Source of the DNA: Scilla litardierei
Taxonomy: Eukaryota; Streptophyta; Magnoliopsida; Asparagales; Asparagaceae
Direction of reading: 5' to 3'
Assembly (NCBI GenBank): GCA_030789695.1
Contig: CM061138.1
Span: 12,472,214 to 12,536,213, forward strand
Length of the DNA stretch: 64,000 bases
Positions 29,992 to 41,992 of this stretch are shown here, piece after piece. Every line of letters starts with the position of its first letter. Position 1 is the stretch's first letter. Below the pieces are notes generated by a model. It was not told where the DNA came from, searched no databases, and was given only the letters and a program-made list of their open reading frames with translations. The position numbers and the translations under genes were made by a program.

Positions 29992-32900
29992 TGTAACGGC
30001 CTGTATTTTTCCAATACTTTCAAATTAAGTATTTAAAGAAAATTCAATTTTAATTGTATTTTATAATGGTTTGTTAGGAGTCTTAAACTGATTTCAAAAA
30101 TTTCCTATAAAAATATTTTGAAGTATCAGACTAGTTATGGAGTATTTTGGTAAAATCGGATTTCGTCAAATACCTCTGAAAGATCTGATAAAAATTCATT
30201 TTCAGATATTGCAGTTTTGGGTCAACGAATTTATTTTCTATTCAAACGTCTTCAAAACATTTTCAAACTTCTGCAGTAGCATCCTATGATCATTTAGGGC
30301 TCCCCACATTAATTTCGTAATTTTCTGATATCGTTTCAATAGAGAACCCGCACACCCGCTTTCTAAACGTTTTGGTCAAAAACTAGTATCTCCGTAGCCC
30401 AAACCCTGGAACGGTCTTCGTATTCGCCATCCTCGTGATGATACAATCCCATGGGTATGTTTTCGTAATTTTTCGGACACGTTTACTAGTAGGGGCATTT
30501 TCGTAATTTTGTTACACTAATGACTTTCACTAGTGGGATTTTAACTATTTTTAATTACCTTAATTATCTTCCTAATAAACCCTACTTACCTCTCCTAATC
30601 TAATCCCATTACCTAACCTACCCGTTCTACTCTCCTCTCAGCTAACACCCCCCATCTACCCACTCATCTACCCCATTAATTACACATTTACCATTTCCCT
30701 TACCCTATATAAGCTAACATGGCCCCTTCCCATTTTTAATTAACCCACAAACACAGCCTATCTCTCTCTCTCTCTCCACGGCTTCGTGGCAAAACCCCAC
30801 ACTCCCGCTCTCCGTTTCACTCTCCCTCTCCTCTCCCGCTCTCCGTTTCTCTCTCCCTCTCCCTCTCCCTCTCGTCCCCCTCAGCCTCCCACCGGCGGCA
30901 AGACCACTCGCCGGCCTCGACCCACGCCGCTGTCCCCTCGTCCAACAGTCCCTCGTCAGCGCCGCTGCTCCGCTGCCAACCCCGACGCTGGGCCTCCTCC
31001 GAAGCATCGCCAGCGCTCCACGCTCCGCCCACGACGCCGACGAAGTCCGACTCGAGCCACTCGCAGCCAACGTCGTCGCCGTCGCCGCCCAAAGCAACCC
31101 CCGCCACTCGAGAACGCCGCTCCGACTGCCTCCGCCCATCACCGCCTTCCGACGAGGCCCCACAAACGCCTCGCCGTCACTTCGATCGTCCGCCTCCACC
31201 GATGATCTCCGCCGTCAGCGCCCGACGCCAAACGACGCTGTCGTAAGCCCCCGCCTCCCGCTGCATCCTCCCTCAGCCATGCTCCACGGCGACCCTCGCC
31301 GTCGACGTCCGCTGCACTGGTTGCCGCCGTCGTCGCCGCTTGCAGCCGCCGTCGTCGCCGCTTGCAGCCGCCGTCGTCGCCTCCGGTGACCGCCGTCGAC
31401 TCGCCCGCAGTGCCCACCGCTCCCTCCGAGTGCAGCCCCGCCTTTCGACGTTCGACGAAGAACGAAGGGTGAGTCGCGATGGCAATTTTGTAAATACAAA
31501 ACGTATTTTCGTATTTCCTTAATTGTTATAATTAATAAATGGGTTTTATAGTATTAAATCCATAAGTAATTATATAAGCCCAAGAAAAATGTGTGACTAC
31601 CTCTAAAAAATCAGAAATGATATTCTGGACCCAATGGCACTAGTTTCATCTCAATTCGATGCTTAGTTTTCTCAGAATTAATTTTTAACCCTAAAAGATA
31701 AATACGTATAATTCGTTCAAAAATCCGTATCTTCTTATTTTTACGTAAACAAATACTTGAGAAAAATATATGTTAAATAACTCTTTGTAACGGTCATTTT
31801 GACACCTCATTTGCAACTTTCTGATGTAGATTGCACCCAGAATAAATTCCTGAACAAATACGTTACTAATTGGAAAATGATTTTTAAATTGTTTTTAAGC
31901 TTTTAGAAATTCTAAAAATTACTATAGGCCTCAGAAAAATATTCCCTCTTGCAGTAAAACTATTTTCATCATATATAGTTTATATAAAAATTTAGAACGC
32001 TTTTCGACAACGTTTTAACCGGGTTTAAAAATCAAAACGATCAGATTATTTGAATAGAAAATAGGGTACGCTTTAACCAATTATTCTTGTGATTTCAGGT
32101 ACCAATCTTCGTGCACCAGCTCTTCTAGCTCCAACCTCGTCTTGCCACGACGAGCTCTAAAATCGTAAGTCACGACAGATTCTAAGTTTAGAAAACTAGT
32201 TTACTGTGCTTATATGAACCCGTTAACACTCCTATAGCCTCGAACGGCTATTTGACTTGAACCAAACTAGAGAACTAAAATGAAAGTAATCTACCAAAGA
32301 TTACTTTGCCAACTTTCAACTTGGGTAAATTGTGTGCTAAACCACACTACCACGTGCTCAAAGCACGGAAGTAACAGTGTTGGACTTGTTTTTATCCTAC
32401 TTGCTGATTTTCAATGAGGAAGTCAACCAGTTGACCTGGTGTGACTAACATGTGGAACATCCTGTGAAACAATCTTGTGGAACATCCTGTGAAACAATCT
32501 TGTGGAACATCCTGTGGAACAATCCTGTATAGAACTTGCACTTGACACATCACTGGGGTATTTGGGGTAACTCATAGTTTGCGAGAGTACGGGAGTGACT
32601 AGAGTTTGGTCTACATGTCAAGCTGCCTGAGTTTCGGCAATCCTGTCCTGCTGCCTGAGTTTTGGCAAACCATACTGCTGCCTGGGTACCGGCATTCGTC
32701 TGGGTAGCACCCAGGCAAGAGACGAACTGAACGGTCACATATTGTACTCTCCGACTTGAGTCACGTAGTTCTAGTGTAACTTGCACAGTTACTTTCTTTA
32801 CAGTACTTGCACTTTACTTTCCTTACCATCACAGTTACCATGCTTGCCTCACTTTACTTACTAGTACAGTCACCTTTACTTTACGCATTCCATGCACGTT

Positions 32901-33312
32901 ACTTTCTACACTTGTACAGACACTGCACCGTACTTTACTTTACTTTCACTTTGGTCTGCTTTGTCATACTTGTACAGTACCTCTCTTTCTTTATTTAGAA
33001 TTGTTGTGACTTACCTACGGTTCCATCTCCGTGGCACCGCAGACGACGTACATATGGAGGCAGATGCTCTTGAGCTAATAGCGCCAGACTTCGACCATGA
33101 GACCGCAGCTTCCAGAGCTAATTTCAGTTGTGTACTGTATTTTCTTTCTTTCAGGTATCATTGGAATATTTGTACGGTTGGATTGTAATAATGGACACTA
33201 TTTGGGTATCTTTGTACATCTCTGCATCGTGGCTATTTTGACTTCACTGGTTAACTGCAGAACCTGCGCAATTATCAAATAAGTAACAGGCCCCCGAGAG
33301 CGGGTCGTTACA
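29992..33312 (+). repeat. 5' LTR of the LARD
   Basis: Contains a TATA box at 30705-30713, a CT microsatellite, then a GC-rich block (about 30780-31470) with long open frames on both strands that are compositional and change with repeat length between the two LTRs. Three copies of a TGTGGAACATCCTGTG-type repeat sit at about 32450-32520. Confidence 0.9.
30705..30713 (+). promoter_or_regulatory. TATA box of the LARD 5' LTR
   Basis: CTATATAAG, followed about 40 bp later by a CT-rich leader; conserved in the 3' LTR (36188-36196). Confidence 0.65.
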
Positions 33313-35474
33313 AGTTTGGTGGCCCAACGCAGGTCCTCGCTAACTACCTCGTGAACATTATAGCAAGATCAGGATGTATAATATAAGATACTCAAATTAA
33401 CCTCGAGTACGAGATGTCTCGAGTGTTCACCTGTATTGGATATACGGGTGAAGTGTTCTTATTACCCAGCTTCCTTGATCTTCCTTGATTTCCATCATCT
33501 TCCTTTGAACTCTTAACCCTTGCTCAAGAACTCGTGTCCCATTCTTGGTTATACCCTCCCTAGTAACCTTTTGCTAGAAGTTATAGTGACTTTTCATAGG
33601 TTGGACTATCTACCCACTTCATCACCTTTCCTTCAATTGATGATGGCACTCATATGAATGATGATCTTCCTTCAATGGACCATGATACCGGTCAATGTGC
33701 TTGGCTAAAGTCCGTTGGATCAACCTGGCTAGACTGGGCATAAGTGATCCTGGCTTAGTCACTTCACTGGCCGTGTCCGCTGGACCGCAAGGACGTAAAT
33801 CATGATTATGTAACGCCATCGATCTTCATCACTAGCACCCCTTTCTTTAGCTAGTGATGGCCTTCTGATCATTCTACTAATTCCTATAATTCTTCCTAAT
33901 CACTTTTAGTTCATCTAAACTTTAACTACGTTTATTCTAAGGAGGGTAGCATTCGATTTTCGATCACCAGAAGTTCGAGTTCGACAACAGAAGCGAATCG
34001 AAGGACGCTCAGAAGTATTAGAGGATGGTGCTAGAGATTTTGAGACGAGCCAAACCTGGCGTGTAAGTGTAGGTTGTTCGTGTCTTTTCATCCTTCTTGA
34101 GCTCGTGTTTCTCTTCTATTCGTACCCTATTCCTTTCCCACCGACCACCTCCCCCCTCTTTAATTCCTTTGTCCGCTTCCCCCCCCCCCCCTCGAGACCC
34201 GTGCCCGCCGAACCCTACCCTACCTAACCCCGACTTCGGTGCCCCCCTTCCCCTCTTTTTCTTTTTAACCCTCATCTCCTTCCTCCGCAAGCCACCCCAT
34301 GGCTTTCCCTTTTTCGCTCAGACATCGCCCCCTCCTCCTCCCGGCCTCTCCCCCAAGCGAGCTCGATCGGACCCCGCATCGCCACTCCGATCTCCGATCC
34401 GCCAGCCTCACCCGAAGATCCGCCAGCTTCCGCTTCGCTCCATCCCGTAGGCCCTAGCTCCCCGCCATGGATCGCCAGCCAGTCGGAGCCCTCGCCGCCG
34501 CAGATCGCCAGCCGTCGATGGCCCGCCAACGACATTGGGGTCTGTTGGGCTTAGCAGCAACCCTCGTCGCCACCCATGCTTTGGCCGTGTGATCGGGATA
34601 TTGGGAACCCGCCGCTATGGGTATCATTGGGAGCTCCTTTTTCTGGTTCTTCCCCCTTGAGCTGCCCAGCTTCGAGTTCTTCGTAGGGGTGCTCCTTAGT
34701 GCTTGTAGGATCCTGAGTTTTTGGTCGTTGAACTGCTTAGGGTTGATGGTGTTTACCGTAGATATCGACCTATGGTATTGGGAAGCGGTATCCTTAGGAT
34801 TGGGTATTGGCATACTTTTGGGCCTAGGCGTTGAAGTTGGATGTCGGTCTTGTGCTCGGATTTGGGAGACGGCTAGGATGTTGGCTTCTTGTTGGATGTT
34901 ATGGAAACTGCTGGAAAAAGTGGTAGCGATGATCTTGACCCGCGAGAATTGGCCTTACATTTGCCTATACGTATCGATCTGGATATTGACTTGTAGTTTG
35001 GTAGCGTGGCAGATGAAGCCCTTTGTGCTCGGCTGGTTAAGTTGTAACCGTAAGGACGCACTAGGTTTATCCCTTACGTTTATGTATGTTATGACGATAA
35101 TTTACATGATTGAGACCATGTAATCATCGTTTATGTATTCTAGACGTTCCGTTCTTCTCTTTGGTGTGCTTGCTTCTGACTTGTCACCTTATGTCCCAAG
35201 TTCGATCAGATGTCATCATCATCCTCATTATCATTTCCGAGTAATGCCATTATTTTATGTTTTGCCTACTTAATGAATCTGAAGTAGCTATTGTGATAAA
35301 GTATATTAGTGACATCCCATATTTTCTTATCACATTTCATGTTATTTACAACCTGATTTACAAAGATTACTATCTTTTTATCATTTAATTACTTGAGCTT
35401 CTATGTAATATCAATTATTTGTTTCAAAAATATTTTAAATTCCGAGGAAGGAATTATTTTTAAGGAGGGTAGAA
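33313..35474 (+). other. Non-coding interior of the LARD
   Basis: 33313-33332 is the putative primer-binding region. At 33939-33950 AAGGAGGGTAGC repeats the polypurine tract found at the true 3' LTR border (35462-35474). The following 33951-35461 looks like LTR leader sequence: a GC-rich block (34140-34560), then T/G-rich DNA. The open frame 34617-35123 is hydrophobic by composition and I do not call it a gene. Confidence 0.7.
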
Positions 35475-38400
35475 TGTAACGGCCTGTATTTTTCCAATAC
35501 TTTCAAATTAAGTATTTAAAGAAAATTCAATTTTAATTGTATTTTATAATGGTTTGTTAGGAGTCTTAAACTGGTTTCAAAAATTTCCTATAAAAATATT
35601 TTGAAGTATCAGACTAGTTATGGAGTATTTTGGTAAAATCGGATTTCGTCAAATACCTCTGAAAGATCTGATAAAAATTCATTTTCAGATATTGCAGTTT
35701 TGGGTCAACGAATTTATTTTCTATTCAAACGTCTTCAAAACATTTTCAAACTTCTGCAGTAGCATCCTATGATCATTTAGGGCTCCCCACATTAATTTCG
35801 TAATTTTCTGATATCGTTTCAATAGAGAACCCGCACACCCGCTTTCTAAACGTTTTGGTCAAAAACTAGTATCTCCGTAGCCCAAACCCTGGAACGGTCT
35901 TCGTATTCGCCATCCTCGTGATGATACAATCCCATGGGTATGTTTTCGTAATTTTTCGGACACGTTTACTAGTAGGGGCATTTTCGTAATTTTGTTACAC
36001 TAATGACTTTCACTAGTGGGATTTTAACTATTTTTAATTACCTTAATTATCTTCCTAATAAACCCTACTTACCTCTCCTAATCTAATCCCATTACCTAAC
36101 CTACCCGTTCTACTCTCCTCTCAGCTAACACCCCCCATCTACCCACTCATCTACCTCATTAATTACACATTTGCCATTTCCCTTACCCTATATAAGCTAA
36201 CATGGCCCCTTCCCATTTTTAATTAACCCACAAACACAGCCTGTCTCTCTCTCTCTCTCCACGGCTTCGTGGCGAAACCCCACACTCCCGCTCTCCGTTT
36301 CACTCTCCCTCTCCTCTCCCGCTCTCCCTCTCCCTCTCCCTCTCCCTCTCCCTCTCGTCCCCCTCAGCCTCCCACCGGCGGCAAGACCACTCGCCGGCCT
36401 CGACCCACGCCGCTGTCCCCTCGTCCGACAGTCCCTCGTCACCGCCGCTGCTCCGCTGCCAACCCCGACGCTGGGCCTCCTCCGAAGCATCGCCAGCGCT
36501 CCACGCTCCGCCCACGATGCCGACGAAGTCCGACTCGAGCCACTCGCAGCCAACGTCGTCGCCGTCGCCGCCCAAAGCAACCCCCGCCACTCGAGAACGC
36601 CGCTCCGACTGCCTCCGCCCATCACCGCCTTCCGACGAGGCCCCACGAACGCCTCGCCGTCGCTTCGATCGTCCGCCTCCACCGATGATCTCCGCCGTCA
36701 GCGCCCGACGCCAAACGACGATGCCGTAAGCCCCCGCCTCCCGCTGCATCCTCCCTCAGCCATGCTCCACGGCGACCCTCGCCTTCGCCGTCCGCTGCAC
36801 TGGTTGCCGCCGTCGTCGCCGCTTGCAGCCGCCGTCGTCGCCTCCGGTGACTGCCGTCGACTCGCCCGCAGTGCCCACCGCTCCCTCCGAGTGCAGCCCC
36901 GCCTTTCGACGTTCGACGAAGAACGAAGGGTGAGTCGCGATGGCAATTTTGTAAATACAAAACGTATTTTCGTATTTCCTTAATTGTTATAATTAATAAA
37001 TGGGTTTTATAGTATTATATCCATAAGTAATTATATAAGCCCAAGAAAAATGTGTGACTACCTCTAGAAAATCAGAAATGATATTCTGGACCCAATGGCA
37101 CTAGTTTCATCTCAATTCGACGCTTAGTTTTCTCAGAATTAATTTTTAACCCTAAAAGATAAATACGTATAATTCGTTCAAAAATCCGTATCTTCTTATT
37201 TTTACGTAAACAAATACTTGAGAAAAATATATGTTAAATAACTCTTTGTAACGGTCATTTTGACACCTCATTTGCAACTTTCTGATGTAGATTGCACCCA
37301 GAATAAATTCCTGAACAAATACGTTACTAATTGGAAAATGATTTTTAAATTATTTTTAAGCTTTTAGAAATTCTAAAAATTACTATAGGCCTCAGAAAAA
37401 TATTCCCTCTTGCAGTAAAACTATTTTCATCATATATAGTTTATATAAAAATTTAGAACGCTTTTCGACAACGTTTTAACCGGTTTTAAAAATCAAAACG
37501 ATCAGATTATTTGAATAGAAAATAGGGTACGCTTTAACCAATTATTTTTGTGATTTCAGGTACCAATCTTCGTGCACCAGCTCTTCTAGCTCCAACCTCG
37601 TCTTGCCACGACGAGCTCTAAAATCGTAAGTCACGACAGATTCTAAGTTTAGAAAACTAGTTTACTGTGCTTATATGAACCCGTTAACACTCCTATAGCC
37701 TCGAACGGCTATTTGACTTGAACCAAACTAGAGAACTAAAATGAAAGTAATCTACCAAAGATTACTTTGCCAACTTTCAACTTGGGTAAATTGTGTGCTA
37801 AACCACACTACCACGTGCTCAAAGCACGGAAGTAACAGCTTTTGGTGTTGGACTTGTTTTTATCCTACTTGCTGATTTTCAATGAGGAAGTCAACCAGTT
37901 GACCTGGTGTGACTAACATGTGGAACATCCTGTGAAACAATCTTGTGGAACATCCTGTGAAACAATCTTGTGGAACATCCTGTGGAACAATCCTGTATAG
38001 AACTTGCACTTGACACATCACTGGGGTATTTGGGGTAACTCATAGTTTACGAGAGTACGGGAGTGACTAGAGTTTGGTCTACATGTCAAGCTGCCTGAGT
38101 TTCGGCAATCCTGTCCTGCTGCCTGTGTTTTGGCAAACCATACTGCTGCCTGGGTACCGGCATTCGTCTGGGTAGCACCCAGGCAAGAGACGAACTGAAC
38201 GGTCACATATTGTACTCTCCGACTTGAGTCACGTAGTTCTAGTGTAACTTGCACAGTTACTTTCTTTACAGTACTTGCACTTTACTTTCCTTACCATCAC
38301 AGTTACCATGCTTGCCTCACTTTACTTACTAGTACAGTCACCTTTACTTTACGCATTCCATGCACGTTACTTTCTACACTTGTACAGACACTGCACCGTA

Positions 38401-38780
38401 TTTTACTTTACTTTCACTTTGGTCTGCTTTGTCATACTTGTACAGTACCTCTCTTTCTTTATTTAGAATTGTTGTGACTTACCTACGGTTCCATCTCCGT
38501 GGCACCGCAGACGACGTACATATGGAGGCAGATGCTCTTGAGCTAATAGCGCCAGACTTCGACCATGAGACCGCAGCTTCCAGAGCTAATTTCAGTTGTG
38601 TACTGTATTTTCTTTCTTTCAGGTATCATTGGAATATTTGTACGGTTGGATTGTAATAATGGACACTATTTGGGTATCTTTGTACATCTCTGCATCGTGG
38701 CTATTTTGACTTCACTGGTTAACTGCAGAACCTGCGCAATTATCAAATAAGTAACAGGCCCCCGAGAGCGGGTCGTTACA
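35475..38780 (+). repeat. 3' LTR of the LARD
   Basis: 3306 bp, nearly identical to the 5' LTR; differences include CT-run length, a lost copy of a GTCGCCGCTTGCAGCC repeat and a TTTTGGTG-type insertion near 37840. Confidence 0.9.
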
Positions 38781-38915
38781 CTACTCTTAGTCGGTCCACG
38801 TTGTTTGGCTGACCGACTAGTTGATGAACTAGTCGGTCAGTGATTGTTCTTTGACCGACTAATTCTCCCAGATTTCTATCCGTTGGAAAATGACCTAACT
38901 TATGTTTTTGGGTTC

Positions 38916-38924
38916 CTATAAATA
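38916..38924 (+). promoter_or_regulatory. TATA box of the Sirevirus 5' LTR
   Basis: CTATAAATA, about 55 bp after the last palindrome unit; identical in the 3' LTR at 48348-48356. Confidence 0.65.
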
Positions 38925-39670
38925 CGAACCTAGGTCATTTCCATCAAAAAAGAAGAGCTTCCATTCAGAGATTCATTGAGATCAAAAGAGATAGCTATTC
39001 TCCCTCAAATCTAAAGCTCTCTTCCTCACAAGAAACCCATTCTCTCTCATTTCTAGATCTAGAGAGAAGCTTGTTCTTGGTGAGCTTTTCAAGCTATTGC
39101 TTGATCCAAGTCCCAACTCTTCCCTAGGCACCCATTGCTGCTCATTTCCTTGGTGCTAGGGCTTGGTGACTTCATCTTCCTCAAATCCTTCATTCCACCT
39201 ATTGGGTAAGAAAAACTCAAGGTATAAGATTTTGTGGTAAGAGTATTTATTTCATCTAAACTCTTTTATATTGCTTATTGGCTCTCTCGGTTGTGAGAGA
39301 AGTTTGTGATCCCGGGTTGTGGGATTCACTTTGCCATTGCATGTATGATTTGATCTTGTGAAGGTTTTTCACAAGATATTCATAGTGGAAATCTTGAGTT
39401 AGGGTTTCTAACTTAAGTATCCGGAGGGGATCCGGGTGGTTGGGACGTAGGATCACCGGGAACAAGTCGGGGAGACTTGGGTGGATCCGAACCCATTAAC
39501 ATCGTTTGTTAGCATTGTTAATTTCATTGTTGTCATTCAATTTAAGCTTCCGCAAATTGATTTGGTAGTTGTTTGCAATTTAATTTGGAATTATACGCCT
39601 TATTATTTTCAAGTACTATTCACCCCCCCCCCCTCTAGTACTTGTGCAGTAGCTGGTAGGGCATTACATT

Positions 39671-39682
39671 TGGTATCAGAGC
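39671..39682 (+). other. Primer-binding site of the Sirevirus
   Basis: TGGTATCAGAGC, complementary to initiator tRNA-Met, two bases after the 5' LTR. The gag ATG follows at 39696. Confidence 0.9.
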
Positions 39683-39695
39683 CAGATACTCAGCT

Positions 39696-41939
39696 ATGTC
39701 TGCCAACGACAACAAGACCGTGCGTCCACCTTCCAACTATGACACCTTCAAGAACCGTGAAGGAGCATCTTCCGTGATGGAAGGACATTCCTCTACGAGG
39801 CCTCCATTCTTCAACGGTACCAACTACGGGTACTGGAAGTGTCGGATGGAAACCTTCCTCCGAAGTGCATCTTTATGGAGAACTACAATGAAGGAGTATA
39901 TTGAACCCGAAGAAGAAGATTTTGAGAAATGGACTACCGCGGAGGTCGCCGCGGAGGTAAGCAATGCCAAGGCAATGAACGCCTTGCAATGTGCATTGGA
40001 GCCCGAGGATTTCAATAAGATATGCACATGTAAGAGTGCATATCAAATTTGGAACTCCCTCCTCATTCTACATGAAGGGACGAGTAGGGTAAGAGACTCT
40101 AAACTCGTAGTCGTAACCAAAGATTACGAAATGTTTCATATGCAACAGGGCGAGAAGATGAAAGAATATTACGTTCGCTTCGTTGACATAATAAACGAGT
40201 TAGAGGCCATCGGCAAGACCCACACTCAAAAGGAGAAGTGCTTAAAGCTTATTGAAGGACTTCCCTCTTCTTGGGAAAAACGTACCTTCGCCATCGAGGA
40301 AGGTAATGACATGGAAAAATATACCGTAGTTCAACTAATGGGTACCTTGATGTCATACGAGGTACGCAAAGATAGCAAGGTGAAGCTACAAGAAAAGATG
40401 AAGTCATATTTGAACCTAGATGCGCCTAAGAAAAAGGCGATTGCATTCAAGGCGGCTTCATCCACCTCTACCGACGATGAAGAATCGGAAAACGAGTTGG
40501 ACTTGGAGTCCATGGCACTCATGGCCAAGAAGTTCAACCGTTTCTTCCGAAAAGGTAACTTCAAGAACAAAGCTAAATTTGGTTCTACTAACGCCTCTTC
40601 CTCTCCTTTGTGTTTCAAGTGTAATAAGCCGGGACACATGAAAGCGGAGTGTCCCCTCAATAAGCACAAGGAGAAGTGGAAGGCGCCAAAGTATGACAAG
40701 TCCAAGAAGTACACGAAAGGAAACAAGAAGGGACTTGTCGGAGCTACCTTCACCGACTCCGAGGATTCCTCAAGCGGAGAGTCGGATGATGAGCAAGTGG
40801 AGCAAGCACACATGTGCTTCATGGCAAGAGAGGAGCACGATCAAGGATCCTCCTCTTCCGATGATAGTGATGAAGAAAGCGATGAGGTAACGATGGATGA
40901 TCTTAGGGATGCTAACACTCAACTATGGTCAAAATACACTAAGTTAGTAAATAGATATACTAAGGTAAAAGATGACCTAGCTAGCATTCAAACATCGCCT
41001 AAGACTATCATCACCAACAACGACACCGTTGTTGAAGAGTTAAGAAATGAGATTGTGAATCTCAAATCTAAACTTGAACATGCTAGCATCGAGGATGCGG
41101 AAGAACATGAGATAGCGGATTTAACTTCTCAAAACTCGACTTTGAGTATTGAGAACGAGAATCTTAAATCTCGTGTTTATGTGCTCACTTCGCAAATATC
41201 CACTTTGGATACTTCTTTGCGTTCTCTCAAAGAGAAATATGAGAACACATTGGGCCGAATCAACGAATTCAACAAGGGTAAAGGCCATTTGGATAATATC
41301 CTAAAAGATTTACTTCCGGCCAAACACCACATTGGCTTGGGGTATATGATGGGAAATTCATCCAAGTCGGTCACTACTTTTGTTAGGCCAACTTCCGAAG
41401 CCTCAACGAGTGGGAGCAAACACTCTATTGGAAGTTCATCTTCCCATGGTGCTTCCACCTCGTCCACACCCTCTTTCGGAAAGAAACCCACTTTGGGTGG
41501 ACCTCCAAAGAAGGGGCATGCTTACATGTACACCAATACCATGCCACGTAGGAACACACGTCCTACTCCACCGTCTCACACTTATGATGATTTTTATGCA
41601 ACACATTCCCGGGCACGTGCACACCAAGTGAGACACCCTCACGCACGTGTTTCCACACATGCATATGTACACCCACCTCATCATATGAATAATTCTCATC
41701 GTGCACCATTCCATCATGTCCCGTATGCCTATCCACAACATGCATCACGTAGAAATCAACGTCGTATGCATGCACCCAATAGGATGATGGCTCCCAAAAT
41801 TTTCACTATTTGGAGCCCAAAGGACACAAGCATGGACGAAAAACAAATATATATGAATGCTTATTTTTCGGATGTTGTGCATAGTAAGAATTATGTGGGG
41901 AAGTCTAAGTCCACTTGGACTTGGCTTCCAAAGGTCTAA
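39696..41939 (+). CDS. Sirevirus gag, intact, 747 aa
   Basis: The start ATG lies 14 bp after the primer site. Residues about 36-250 form the Copia capsid-type domain (FNGTNYGYWKCRMETFL, later LKLIEGLPSSWEKR). A CX2CX4HX4C knuckle CFKCNKPGHMKAEC is at 306-319, flanked by lysine-rich RNA-binding sequence. Acidic serine-rich stretches follow (350-405), then coiled-coil segments (about 410-540), then a serine/histidine-rich tail. It is much longer than the roughly 300-residue gag of other Copia lineages and agrees with Sireviruses. The product packages the RNA into virus-like particles. The frame ends at TAA 41937-41939. A GT four codon bases earlier could serve as a splice donor (see the entry at 41934). 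Confidence 0.9.
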   Translation: MSANDNKTVRPPSNYDTFKNREGASSVMEGHSSTRPPFFNGTNYGYWKCRMETFLRSASLWRTTMKEYIEPEEEDFEKWTTAEVAAEVSNAKAMNALQCALEPEDFNKICTCKSAYQIWNSLLILHEGTSRVRDSKLVVVTKDYEMFHMQQGEKMKEYYVRFVDIINELEAIGKTHTQKEKCLKLIEGLPSSWEKRTFAIEEGNDMEKYTVVQLMGTLMSYEVRKDSKVKLQEKMKSYLNLDAPKKKAIAFKAASSTSTDDEESENELDLESMALMAKKFNRFFRKGNFKNKAKFGSTNASSSPLCFKCNKPGHMKAECPLNKHKEKWKAPKYDKSKKYTKGNKKGLVGATFTDSEDSSSGESDDEQVEQAHMCFMAREEHDQGSSSSDDSDEESDEVTMDDLRDANTQLWSKYTKLVNRYTKVKDDLASIQTSPKTIITNNDTVVEELRNEIVNLKSKLEHASIEDAEEHEIADLTSQNSTLSIENENLKSRVYVLTSQISTLDTSLRSLKEKYENTLGRINEFNKGKGHLDNILKDLLPAKHHIGLGYMMGNSSKSVTTFVRPTSEASTSGSKHSIGSSSSHGASTSSTPSFGKKPTLGGPPKKGHAYMYTNTMPRRNTRPTPPSHTYDDFYATHSRARAHQVRHPHARVSTHAYVHPPHHMNNSHRAPFHHVPYAYPQHASRRNQRRMHAPNRMMAPKIFTIWSPKDTSMDEKQIYMNAYFSDVVHSKNYVGKSKSTWTWLPKV

Positions 41940-41992
41940 TCCCTTGGACCCAATGACCTTGGGTACCATGATATGAACTTATCTATCTTTAG
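41934..41992 (+). other. Candidate 59-nt intron between gag and pol
   Basis: The segment starts GT (AAG|GTCTAA) and ends CTATCTTTAG|G. It carries the gag stop. Its removal joins gag codon AAG to GTA CTC AAG in the pol frame, which is open from exactly 41993. The 3' site is good, the 5' site weak, and 59 nt is near the lower limit for plant introns. The alternative is readthrough plus frameshift, or two separately translated frames. Confidence 0.4.

Larger units (their letters stand above)
29992..38780 (+). mobile_element. Large retrotransposon derivative (LARD), Gypsy-like, 8.8 kb
   Basis: Two LTRs of 3.3 kb (29992-33312, 35475-38780) surround a 2.16-kb interior, and CTACT at 29987-29991 and 38781-38785 is an exact target duplication. 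LTRs start TGTAACGGCC and end GGGTCGTTACA. A purine tract AAGGAGGGTAGAA precedes the 3' LTR. The first bases after the 5' LTR (AGTTTGGTGGCCCAACGCAG) resemble the same position of the Gypsy element at 15475, so the two are related. No gag or pol is present; movement must have used proteins of another element. LTRs differ at roughly 24 sites by eye, so it is young. Confidence 0.9.
29129..39668 (+). repeat. 5' LTR of the Sirevirus, split by the LARD
   Basis: LTR parts are 29129-29991 and 38786-39668, separated by the LARD with CTACT at both edges. Four palindrome units lie before the insertion (29552-29953) and the fifth after it (38787-38862). A TATA box CTATAAATA is at 38916-38924, so the promoter core is separated from most of the upstream palindromes. 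Confidence 0.9.

Noticed and set aside
30714..31499. Several long overlapping frames on both strands (also 36197-36983)
   Set aside because: They lie in the GC-rich part of the LARD LTRs. Frames exist on both strands, change with small repeat differences between the LTRs, and encode Arg/Pro/Ser-rich low-complexity sequence.
34617..35123. Hydrophobic 168-codon frame in the LARD interior
   Set aside because: It has no homology I recognise, sits in LTR-like T/G-rich DNA and lies where the element is otherwise non-coding.
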